DNA of 23,564 nt, taken from assembly GCA_964426355.1 (NCBI GenBank), contig CAYRRA010000050.1, forward strand, positions 1 to 23,564, written 5' to 3'. Within the stretch, counting starts at the first letter, position 1. The number at the start of each line of letters is the position of its first letter. This document shows positions 8,001-16,100 of this stretch, in pieces. A model generated the notes under the pieces. The model saw nothing but the letters and a program-made list of their open reading frames with translations, was not told where the DNA came from and ran no database searches. Source of the stretch: JAJFTV01 sp964426355. Lineage in GTDB: Bacteria; Chloroflexota; Anaerolineae; Anaerolineales; Anaerolineaceae. Both the position numbers and the translations under genes were made by a program.

Positions 8001-8816
8001 ATGGCACTCAAAGGCAATCTAAAGGATTTTTCGATCACCCAATTGCTCAACTTAATTAACCTGGCAAAAAAGTCGGGTGTTTTGGTTGTGGAAGGACCGG
8101 GCGAGCATGCGTGGATGGCATTTCGAGAGGGTAAACTGGCGTATGCCGAATTTGGCGCGGAGGAATCCGACCTGGCATCGGTTCTCAAACGCAGTCAACA
8201 TATCACGCAAAATCAATACCGCATCCTGCGTGAACGTGCCGCCACCATGAAAGACAAAGAGTTGGGGTTGGTGTTAATCAATGCCGGTTATGTTTCGCAA
8301 GAGGACATCCTGGGAAGCATTCAGCAGTATTTTGCCAGCATCGTGCGCAGGCTGTTCACCTGGGTGGAAGGGTTTTTCCATTTCAAAAATAATGAGCCTG
8401 CACCGCAGGATAAAATCCTGGTCCGTATGGACCTGGAAAACCTGGTTGTAGAGGGTTCGCGGCAGCTTCGGGAATGGGAACAGCTTCACGAAGAGATACC
8501 CAGCCTGGATATGGCGCTGAAATTTACCGACCGACCAGGAAGCAATTTACGTAAGTTGAATCTAAGCGTTGAGGAATGGCGTGTCATTTCATACGTCAAT
8601 CCCAATAATTCCATCCGGCAGATCGCCAGGACGACCAAGATGAACGAACTGGAAATTCGCAAGGTCGTTTATGGATTGCTCCAAGCAGGCATTGTTCAGC
8701 TTGTGCGGGTAGGTGGTGCGCCGGTTTCATTAATCACCCGTATGTTTCCAACTTCGGATCGCGAAGAGCAGAAATCATTGGTGAATCGGCTGATTGACCG
8801 CATTCGATCCATATAG
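8001..8816 (+). CDS. PATAN (DUF4388) domain protein with C-terminal winged helix
   Basis: This 271-residue protein begins MALKGNLKDFSITQLLNLI, the usual opening of DUF4388/PATAN domains. It has the typical strand pairs KSGVLVV and AWMAFREGKLAYAEFG (residues about 1-60). A helical middle follows with LGLVLINAGYVSQEDI and a segment around FTWVEGFFHF. Residues about 185-245 look like a winged helix (SVEEWRVISYV...SIRQIARTTKM...VYGLLQAGIVQLV). PATAN domains are adaptor or regulatory modules often found with receivers, GTPases and gliding or polarity systems. It is first in the operon, 18 bases ahead of a small GTPase gene, so the two products probably act together. The Shine-Dalgarno sequence is weak (GGAAA). 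Confidence 0.85.
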   Translation: MALKGNLKDFSITQLLNLINLAKKSGVLVVEGPGEHAWMAFREGKLAYAEFGAEESDLASVLKRSQHITQNQYRILRERAATMKDKELGLVLINAGYVSQEDILGSIQQYFASIVRRLFTWVEGFFHFKNNEPAPQDKILVRMDLENLVVEGSRQLREWEQLHEEIPSLDMALKFTDRPGSNLRKLNLSVEEWRVISYVNPNNSIRQIARTTKMNELEIRKVVYGLLQAGIVQLVRVGGAPVSLITRMFPTSDREEQKSLVNRLIDRIRSI

Positions 8817-8834
8817 GCAAAGGATGAATCGAGC

Positions 8835-9374
8835 ATGCAAACCGTAAAGATTGTCGTAACAGGACCTTTCAACGCTGGAAAAACGGAGTTCATCCGTACT
8901 GTGAGCGAAATTGATGTGGTATCGACTGAGAAGAAAATCAGCAGCGAGAAGGAACGGGTGAAAGATACCACGACCGTTGCCATGGATTTTGGTCGCATTA
9001 CCGTGGATGATGACCTTGTGCTTTACCTTTTTGGCACACCCGGGCAAAAACGTTTTGACTTCATGTGGGATATTTTGTCAGAAGGGATGCTGGGTTTTGT
9101 TGTATTGATCGACAGCACCAGCCCGCAAACTTTTCGCGAAGCGCGCCGTATCCTGGAGACGTTCCGAGCTTATGCCCCAACCCCATACGTTGTGGCTGCG
9201 AACAAACAGGACTGCGAAGATGCCTGGGAGCTCGAAGATATGCGCGTTGCACTTCGCCTGGAAGAAGGGGTAAAATTGCTCCCTTGTGTGGCAACCGACA
9301 AAGAAACGGTAAAAAACTCATTGTTGGAACTTCTGTACTCCATTTTGGGTGAAATGGAAAAAGGGAAAATTTAG
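8835..9374 (+). CDS. Small Arf/MglA-like GTPase (COG2229-type)
   Basis: This 179-residue single-domain GTPase has a P-loop GPFNAGKT (residues 10-17), a switch-I threonine cluster TTT (45-47), a G3 motif FGTPGQKRF (66-74), an NKQD base-recognition motif (123-126) and a G5-like CVATD (151-155). The Asp of the usual DxxG is replaced by Gly67; FGTPGQ is typical of this bacterial family, so this is not a defect. Relatives act as molecular switches with roadblock or other regulators encoded nearby, in polarity or signalling. AGGAT lies nine bases before the ATG. It sits between the PATAN and hydrolase genes in a closely packed operon. No separate GTPase-activating roadblock protein is recognisable; the PATAN protein is the likely partner by context. 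Confidence 0.88.
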   Translation: MQTVKIVVTGPFNAGKTEFIRTVSEIDVVSTEKKISSEKERVKDTTTVAMDFGRITVDDDLVLYLFGTPGQKRFDFMWDILSEGMLGFVVLIDSTSPQTFREARRILETFRAYAPTPYVVAANKQDCEDAWELEDMRVALRLEEGVKLLPCVATDKETVKNSLLELLYSILGEMEKGKI

Positions 9375-9401
9375 TAATCTCGTATCAGGTCGAATACTGA
9401 C

Positions 9402-10187
9402 GTGTCATCCATAACTACTGAACAGGGAACAGTCCATTACGAAGTGTACGGGCGCGGCAAGCCGGTGATACTGTTGCACGGCTGGCTGGGTTCCTGGGCA
9501 TTGTGGCAGGAGACCATGACCCATCTCGGTAGACGGTTCCGCACGTATGCGCTTGACTTTTGGGGTTTTGGCGAATCAGGAACCCGGCGCAACAGTTATC
9601 AGGTGACCGATTTTATCGCCTTGGTGGATCAATTCATGGAAAGCCTGGGCATTGTCTCAGCCCCGTTAATCGGGCACAGCATGGGGGGAACTGTCAGCCT
9701 GTCGACGGCAATCCGCTATCCGCAGCGGGTAACGAAAGTAGTGGTGATTGGTTCGCCCATTTCTGGCTCTTCTCTTGCGGCACCGCTAAAGCTGGCGGGT
9801 CGCCGTACAGTGGCGACGAATCTTTTCAATATTATGCCCGTTTTCCGACTGGGAATGCGCTTATATGCGCCCTTCATTTGCAAAGATTCCCGCTTTCCTG
9901 AAATGATGGATAAAGACCTTTCTCAGACCACGCTGGAATCTTTCCTGACCAGCATAGCCACTTTGAGAAGGACTGACCTGCGACCGCAGTTGTCTGAAAT
10001 CCGTGTACCGGTTATGGGAATGTATGGCAGCAAAGACATTATTGTGAACCCGCAGCAGTGGCAAGCACTGAAAAAGGGTATCCCGGATGCCCGTATAGAA
10101 TGGTTTGACGACGCCGGGCATTTTATCATGCTGGATGACCCGCATGGATGCCTGGAAAAAATCGACGATTTTCTCGATCATACCTAG
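9402..10187 (+). CDS. Alpha/beta-fold hydrolase, intact catalytic triad
   Basis: This 261-residue hydrolase shows the oxyanion-loop motif LLHGWLGS (24-31), the nucleophile elbow GHSMGG with Ser93, the acid Asp212 (GSKDIIV) and His240 (AGHFIML). It is therefore an intact Ser-Asp-His enzyme. It has a short cap region around residues 120-190 with several basic residues. The GTG start is supported by alignment with the paralogue at 20527-21306: in both, VHYEV begins at residue 11. No strong ribosome binding site is visible. It follows the GTPase gene by 27 bases and precedes the V4R-like gene by seven. The substrate cannot be inferred; this superfamily includes esterases, haloperoxidases and C-C hydrolases. 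Confidence 0.85.
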   Translation: MSSITTEQGTVHYEVYGRGKPVILLHGWLGSWALWQETMTHLGRRFRTYALDFWGFGESGTRRNSYQVTDFIALVDQFMESLGIVSAPLIGHSMGGTVSLSTAIRYPQRVTKVVVIGSPISGSSLAAPLKLAGRRTVATNLFNIMPVFRLGMRLYAPFICKDSRFPEMMDKDLSQTTLESFLTSIATLRRTDLRPQLSEIRVPVMGMYGSKDIIVNPQQWQALKKGIPDARIEWFDDAGHFIMLDDPHGCLEKIDDFLDHT

Positions 10188-10194
10188 AGGGAAA

Positions 10195-10824
10195 ATGAAC
10201 ACATCAACGAAAATTACTGTAGACCCGATCGAGGTTACCCGTGTTGCTCTTGACAGCCTGCGTGAGATCATTGGGCAGGGTGGGTTGCAAGCGATCTTGA
10301 AGACTGACTCACTGCCGTTTTTTTTCACCGGTGAGGAAATCCATATCGAATCGGAATTTGGGCTGTGTGATTGGCGCAAACTACTCGAGGCTCTACAGGG
10401 TCTGTACGGGTTGCGAGGCGCACAGGGGATTGCCGTCCGCAGCGGTCAGGTCTTTTTTAAGGATTATTACCGTTCGTTTGGCTTTACAACTGGAATGATG
10501 GAGCGGGATTTTCGTATGTTGGCGAAACCGAACCGGATACTGCGAGGGTTGCAGATTCTCGCAGAATTACAGAACCACTATTTACCTTTTTTATCCGTGG
10601 ACGTGTTTCAGGATGCCGAGCAGTGGTTCTGGCGGGTGAGACAATGCGACTGGCTGGTTCAGAACCCTGGCTTGATACAGATATTGAACCGCTTCGCCAT
10701 TGGGGTGATCCAGGAATTTCTCTCCTGGACGAGCGGGGGAAAATTTTACCCGGTGAGCGAACTGGCTTCTACCGATTCAAAATCGGGTGTGGTGATCCGA
10801 ATTTTGAAAAAATATATCGATTGA
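10195..10824 (+). CDS. Degenerate V4R-like small-molecule-binding protein (tentative)
   Basis: This is a 209-residue soluble protein. I place the start at the ATG at 10195 (seven bases after the hydrolase stop, preceded by AGAGGGA), because an upstream in-frame ATG at 10105 lies inside the hydrolase gene. The middle (YGLRGAQGIAVRSGQVFF, about 71-88) and the C-terminal half (FWRVRQCDW ... FAIGVIQEFLSW ... YPVSEL ... GVVIRIL, about 145-205) follow the spacing of V4R (4-vinyl-reductase-like) domains. Those domains bind hydrocarbon or tetrapyrrole-type ligands and often carry a Cys cluster. Here only Cys58 and Cys151 occur, so metal binding through a conserved cluster is unlikely. The family call is by pattern only. 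Context suggests a sensing or regulatory role with the GTPase. Confidence 0.55.
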   Translation: MNTSTKITVDPIEVTRVALDSLREIIGQGGLQAILKTDSLPFFFTGEEIHIESEFGLCDWRKLLEALQGLYGLRGAQGIAVRSGQVFFKDYYRSFGFTTGMMERDFRMLAKPNRILRGLQILAELQNHYLPFLSVDVFQDAEQWFWRVRQCDWLVQNPGLIQILNRFAIGVIQEFLSWTSGGKFYPVSELASTDSKSGVVIRILKKYID

Positions 10825-10835
10825 GGTAATAAGGG

Positions 10836-12116
10836 ATGCTGAAGGTCATCTTACAGGATACGCGTTCGATTGCCCCGTTCAATGAACGAGCACGCGATTT
10901 GCGTATTCAGAACATGCCCGTTTGGCTGGCACAAAGAGATGCCCTGGCGCCCTATGTCACCCGCGAAATTGAACTTCTCCCCGGCGATCCCTTGCCGGAT
11001 ACCCGCGAAGCCTGCCTGGTATATCGCGATAACCTCTTTTTTGACCCGTTTTATGTAGAAGAGTTTATCCAGCAGGCAAAGATGCGGCGTTTCCCTTCAC
11101 GGGCAGCCTTTTCCATTAAGGATGCAGCCTTTCGCGAGCACTGCCTGCCGCTTTCCTGCTCCTATACTCGTTTGAACGACGAAATCTATCTGGCTGATTT
11201 GTGGTATTTCCCGAACGGTCCGCAGGAGGAAGCGGAGCCTTTGGTGATTGACTTGTTGGCGCGGGAAGCCGGCTACTATCATGTGCCGACTTACATGGCG
11301 CATGAGCAGGGGGATCTTGTTTATTATGTGCCGCTGCGCAGCCTGATTGCGATTGATGCCTGGGTTCATGTTTTCATCATGGATATCGTTTTTGGACTGT
11401 TCGGGAGAGGAGGGCGTTTTGAGGACCGGCTGGAAAACGATCCGTTGTTTATGCTGGGCTTCCTTGCGCGGGCATTATTTGAGGGGAAACAGGTCCTGGA
11501 GTGTTCAGGTGTGGTGAAGATGGGTGCGAACTGCGTAATTGACCCTTCTGCCGTGATCCATGGACCGACCACAATTGGTGATAACGTAACGGTTGGCGCT
11601 GGCGCGGTCATTGAGAACTGCATTATCGGCGATAACGTCAACATTTCACAGGGATGCCAATTGATGCTTTCAGTGGTGGGGGATGGAGCCTTCTTGCCTT
11701 TCCGTGCTTCATTATTTATGACTACCCTGATGGACAATAGCATGGTTGCCCAAAATACCTGTCTGCAAATGTGTGTGGTCGGCAGAAATGCTTTTATTGG
11801 AGCCGGGAACACCTTTACGGACTACAATTTGCTTTCTGCACCTTTGAAAGCACGAAATGCAAAAGGCGAACTGGAATATTCCAATCGACCGGTTTTGGGA
11901 AGCTGCATTGGACACAACTGCCGGATTGGTTCTGGGATGATCATTTTCCCGGCTCGCATGATCGAATCGGATGTATTACTGCTGGCGACCGAAGACCGGC
12001 GGGTGATTAAGTATGATGTGGGCTACGAAGAAAGCGACCATCACCGATTAAAGGATGCTCATTTGCACCGCCGTCTGTACCCGCGCCCAGGTGAAAAGAT
12101 AGAAGAAAGTTGGTAG
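10836..12116 (+). CDS. Left-handed beta-helix (hexapeptide-repeat) protein of unknown substrate
   Basis: This 426-residue protein has a region at about 224-380 of hexapeptide repeats ([V/I]-G-x-x-x-x turns such as VVKMGANCVI, TIGDNVTVGAGAVI, IIGDNVNIS, VVGRNAFIGAG, CIGHNCRIG). This is the left-handed beta-helix of acyl- and sugar-nucleotide transferases such as the GlmU C-terminal domain. The N-terminal 220 residues resemble the N-terminal part of some sugar nucleotidyltransferase-like proteins, but I see no GxGTRM signature and no clear active site. It may be a scaffold or an acyltransferase with an unusual partner domain. GAGG (10823-10826) overlapping the preceding stop serves as ribosome binding site, implying translational coupling. 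It closes the five-gene operon. Confidence 0.75.
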   Translation: MLKVILQDTRSIAPFNERARDLRIQNMPVWLAQRDALAPYVTREIELLPGDPLPDTREACLVYRDNLFFDPFYVEEFIQQAKMRRFPSRAAFSIKDAAFREHCLPLSCSYTRLNDEIYLADLWYFPNGPQEEAEPLVIDLLAREAGYYHVPTYMAHEQGDLVYYVPLRSLIAIDAWVHVFIMDIVFGLFGRGGRFEDRLENDPLFMLGFLARALFEGKQVLECSGVVKMGANCVIDPSAVIHGPTTIGDNVTVGAGAVIENCIIGDNVNISQGCQLMLSVVGDGAFLPFRASLFMTTLMDNSMVAQNTCLQMCVVGRNAFIGAGNTFTDYNLLSAPLKARNAKGELEYSNRPVLGSCIGHNCRIGSGMIIFPARMIESDVLLLATEDRRVIKYDVGYEESDHHRLKDAHLHRRLYPRPGEKIEESW

Positions 12117-12183
12117 GTCATTTTTTAAATTAACTCTTCTGAAAGGTTGACTTGTGGGGGGGAAAGCTTGGGGGGATTAACTG

Positions 12184-12189
12184 TATAAT
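12184..12189 (+). promoter_or_regulatory. Candidate -10 element upstream of the response regulator/kinase unit
   Basis: A perfect TATAAT lies 85 bases before the response-regulator start, with no recognisable -35 at the right distance. A TTGACT (12147-12152) is 31 bases upstream, too far. Between them are two G tracts around AAAGCTT (about 12156-12175). Either an activator is needed or the second unit is mainly transcribed by read-through from the first. Confidence 0.35.
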
Positions 12190-12274
12190 TATTTCTAGAC
12201 TGGACGAATATTTTAAACAATAGAAATAGGTGTTGTTTAGCAATCCAATTTCTTTGTGAAACTGGGAGGTTAGT

Positions 12275-13168
12275 ATGGCTAATGCCCGTATATTAATCGT
12301 TGAAGATGATGTTGATATATCCAATATGCTCCGCATCTTTTTTTCCTCCAAAGGCTATCAGGTGGATATCGCGCCAACCGGCAGGGATGCATTGGATAAG
12401 ACCCGTCAGATGATGCCCCACCTGATTGTCCTTGATATAATGCTGCCCGATATTGATGGGTATGAAGTCTGCCGTACACTGAGGGTGAATACCCGCACCA
12501 GCCATATTCCCGTCATTTTCCTTACGCAAAAGGATGAGCGCAGCGATAAGTTGTTGGGGTTGGAACTGGGTGTGGATGATTACATTACCAAACCCTTCGA
12601 TATTGAAGAACTGCGTCTTCGTGTGCAAAACGCCATTGCCCGTTCTGAGCGCGAAAGCCTGACCGACCCTCATACCGGGCTTCCCGCTGGACGCCTGATC
12701 GAGGATCAATTGCGCAAACTCATTCGGGAAATGGGCTGGGCTTTTATAGACATCCGCATTCGCCATTTTGAAGCCTTCAAGAACGTATACGGCTTTATTG
12801 CTGCCAACGATGTGCTGCGTTATACCGCGATTATGATGAGCGATGTTCTGGACAAAGCCGGTTCACCCAATGATTTTATCGGTCATGCCGGTGGGGATAA
12901 TTTTGTCATAGTCAGCAACCCTGCTCTTGCGATTGGCATTGTTCAGACGATTAAGACGCGTTTTTCCGATGAAATCGGCGCGCACTATAATTTCGTAGAC
13001 CGGCAGCAGGGTTTTATCCAGGTTGAAACGGACAGCGGGCAGTTCAAAAAAGAACCGTTAATGTCGCTTGCCTGCGGGGTTGTCTCGCCGAACACACACA
13101 CTTTTGCCGATATTCGTGAAATCACCGAGCTTGCAGCAGAAGAACGCCGCAAGGACAGCCTTTTGTAA
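12275..13168 (+). CDS. Response regulator with degenerate GGDEF output domain
   Basis: This 297-residue protein has a receiver domain (1-120) with acidic residues Asp11/Asp12, phosphoacceptor Asp54 (VLDIMLP), Thr84 and Lys106, so it should accept phosphate. It is followed by a GGDEF-like domain (about 127-290) that begins with the family entry motif DPHTGLP. The signature loop is GGDNF (206-210) instead of GGDEF, and the metal-binding D-x-D is replaced by Arg residues around RIRHF. It is therefore very unlikely to make c-di-GMP and may bind a nucleotide or a partner. GGGAGG (12264-12269) precedes the ATG. It lies 13 bases before the kinase gene and is a candidate phospho-acceptor for it. Confidence 0.9.
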   Translation: MANARILIVEDDVDISNMLRIFFSSKGYQVDIAPTGRDALDKTRQMMPHLIVLDIMLPDIDGYEVCRTLRVNTRTSHIPVIFLTQKDERSDKLLGLELGVDDYITKPFDIEELRLRVQNAIARSERESLTDPHTGLPAGRLIEDQLRKLIREMGWAFIDIRIRHFEAFKNVYGFIAANDVLRYTAIMMSDVLDKAGSPNDFIGHAGGDNFVIVSNPALAIGIVQTIKTRFSDEIGAHYNFVDRQQGFIQVETDSGQFKKEPLMSLACGVVSPNTHTFADIREITELAAEERRKDSLL

Positions 13169-13181
13169 TTCGTTGATTTTA

Positions 13182-16100
13182 ATGGAAGCACTCACTTTTG
13201 GTATTGCGTTTGCATTAACTGGTTTACTGGTTTTTGGTGTTTTATATTTTTACATCAAAAACAGGATTTCCAGGCGCATGCATCGTGAAAGTGAACTTCA
13301 AAAACCTCTCAAACTTTCCTTCCCCCAGTCTTCACAATCCCATGCTATGCTGCTCATCCAGAGCAGTGGTAAGGTGCTCTCTGCCAACCCGGTCGCTTAT
13401 GAATGGTTTGGGTTTGGCGGAAGAGATACGCCCAATCTTGAACACATTGCAAAAAAGCTCCGCCCTGCTGATGCTTTCCTTTCGTTGTGCGCGGCTGAAG
13501 GCGAAGCGCGCCTGGCTTTGGATGGTCGCCTGATCGAAGCCAGTTCCTGCAAGCTGGCAAGCTCCGAACAGGTGGTGATGCTGGTAACTTTAAAATCTTC
13601 CCAGCGGCGCGAGTCGGAGGATGAGAGTGGTCTTCCCGCTTACGCATGGGAGGTTTATCACCGGCTGGCAGGAATGGTCGGTTCGACCCTCGAAAAGGAA
13701 GCATTGGTGTTGAAGCTGCTGGAAAGCGTTGAATTCCTCTTCCCGGCTGACCGCATCGAGCTTTCTTTGTGGGATCCGAAAGGAGCCTGCCTGGTACAGC
13801 ATCAACTTATCGGTTCACCCGGTGACCCCGATCGCGTGGTGGAGTCAGATTTGCGACTGCTGCCGGGCGAAGGTCTCGCTGGTCACCTTTATCGTACCCG
13901 GTCGGCAAGCATTACAACAGATGTGCCTGAATTTGCAAAAATGCAGAATGGCGATTTGGAGGAATATCATTCTTTTCTGGGAAGTCCGCTGGTAACCGGT
14001 GATGAGGTGTTGGGTGTTCTGCTTTTCCTATCGCGCGTCCCTGAAACGTTTGACCGGAAGGAGGCAGATGTCCTCAGCCTGATCAGTTCACAAATTGCTT
14101 TCGTTATTCATGATTACTGGCTTCGAAAAAAAGAAACCCAGCATGAACAGGAGCTTTCGAACCTGCTTTCACTTACACAGGGCTTTACGGAGATTTTTGA
14201 AACAAGGAATTTATTCGCCAGCCTGATTAAAATGATTGCTGCGTTAGTCCCTGTGGAGGTGTTGGGATTTTTGATATTTGATGAGAAAAAGCAGGAGTTG
14301 GAAGGGAAAAACCCCTTCCAGGGATTGCCTCCCCAATTTGTTGAGCTCTATCACACCGTTGTTCCACCAAACTCGGAAGCTGAGCGGATTTTGTTGAGCC
14401 AACAAATCATTCTCAGCACAAATGCAGCCGAAAGCCAGGAATGGGAAAAATTAGGGCTGCTGCATCTTTCACAGGCAGCCAGTTTGCAAGAGACCGCGCT
14501 CATCCCGCTGGTATCAGGTGGGCGCATGTTGGGTTATCTCCAGGCATCCAATCACCACAATGGTGCTGTTGAATTCAGCGATAACGAGTTGAACCTGCTT
14601 ACGCTGGGGGCTGCTCAAGCTGCGCCAATCATCGAGAATACAGCTCTGCTGCAAGAGAACGTAAAGTATTCGCAACGCACGGCTTCCCTACGCCGAATTG
14701 CCAGCCTGGCAAGTTCTTCTGCCGGTTTGGATGACATCATCCGCCTGGCTTTGCGCGAACTGGCTTTTTCATTTGAAGCTGACCTGGCGTTGATGTTTCT
14801 GTTACAAGAGGGCAGCGCTGCTCTGATGCTGCATCCTTCCTCGGTTTTAGGTCGTTTTTCCCCCTTGCCGGATGAACTGTCCAGCCTGATGCGAGGCGAT
14901 GCACAATTCCCATTCACCGTTACCGGCAGCCAGACCACGCGACTTTCGGTTAACTGTAGCCAGGATGATGCCCTTATCCCGTTTTATCAGCAGGTGCTTG
15001 CGAACTGGCAGATTGAGACGGCGGCAATCGCTCCGTTGGTGGTGCGCGATGAGGGCATTGGCGAAATCTGGATTTGCAGCCAGCGGGCATCTTATTTCAA
15101 CTCAGCAGATGCCCAATTGCTTAGTTCGGCTGCCGTGCAGATGGCAGCCTTGATTGAAAACTCGCGCTTGCTGGAACAAACTGATGAAGATATGCGCAGG
15201 AGAGTGGATCATTTTTCCGTCTTTCGACATATCAGCTACGAACTCAGCACGTCCGCCGATTTGGATTATCTGCTGCAGGTGATTTTTGACGAGGCAATCG
15301 AGGCAAGCGCCGCCGACCGGGGTGTTATTTTGCTCTTTGACACGGGGGTAGAAGGCGGCAGGACGGAATATTCCATCCGCACCTTTATTGGAGATACGCG
15401 CCTGGAAAGGCTGACCGATGTTGAGCAGCAACTGGTCCGCAGCGGTCGACCTGTGGTGCTGCGCGGGTCTGAGATTGAGACAGTCTGGCGCCCTGATGAA
15501 CGCATCCGTTCCATCTTCTTTGTGCCAATCCGCTGCATGGGAAGAAGTGTCGGGCTGATTGCACTGTATGCTGCTGATGAGGGCGAGTTCGATGATGCCA
15601 TGCAGGAACTGGTTCATTCGCTGGCATCCCAGGCAGGCATAGCGATTGGCAATGACCAGCAGAAGAGCCGTTTGTTGATGCAAAGCGAACAGCTCTCACG
15701 CCAGGTAAAAACATTTGAGCAATTATTCCGTGTCAGCCAGGAAATCAAGGTCAATAAATCTCTGTCGCAAAACCTGGAGGTTATCGCACAAGGAATTACG
15801 GAAGTAACGCCTTTCCAGGTGGTGGTGATTAGCACTTATGACCCCCTGACCAAAGAATTGAGGCGGGTTTGTGCGTTGGGTGTTACAGACGAACAACGGC
15901 AGGAACTGGAAGCACACACCAATCATTGGTTGGATATTGAGACCCTGCTTAAGCCGGAATTTCGCATCCTTCAATCGACATATTTTATCCCGGTAGAGCG
16001 GGCGGTTGATTTGCCAACCAGCTTGCACTGCCTGACTCTGCTCCCTTCAGAAGCAGCCGATTTTGACCTGGATGCATGGAACCCGCTTGATATTCTGCTC

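Noticed and set aside
8899..9054. Loss of the DxxG Asp in the small GTPase as evidence of an inactive protein
   Set aside because: FGTPGQ is the normal form of this motif in this bacterial GTPase family, and the P-loop and NKQD motifs are intact.
12117..12127. T-rich tract after the beta-helix gene as a terminator
   Set aside because: No stem-loop precedes the T run, so intrinsic termination is not supported.
12153..12176. G-rich stretch as a possible G-quadruplex
   Set aside because: Only two G tracts are present around AAAGCTT, fewer than the four usually needed for an intramolecular quadruplex.
12147..12189. TTGACT and TATAAT as a full promoter
   Set aside because: The spacing is 31 bases, far from the 16-18 needed, so only the -10 element was kept as a candidate.
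13068..13181. Extended N-terminus of the giant kinase
   Set aside because: The 38 extra codons lie within the upstream response-regulator gene in another frame and are basic and polar, whereas the ATG at 13182 starts directly with a membrane helix.
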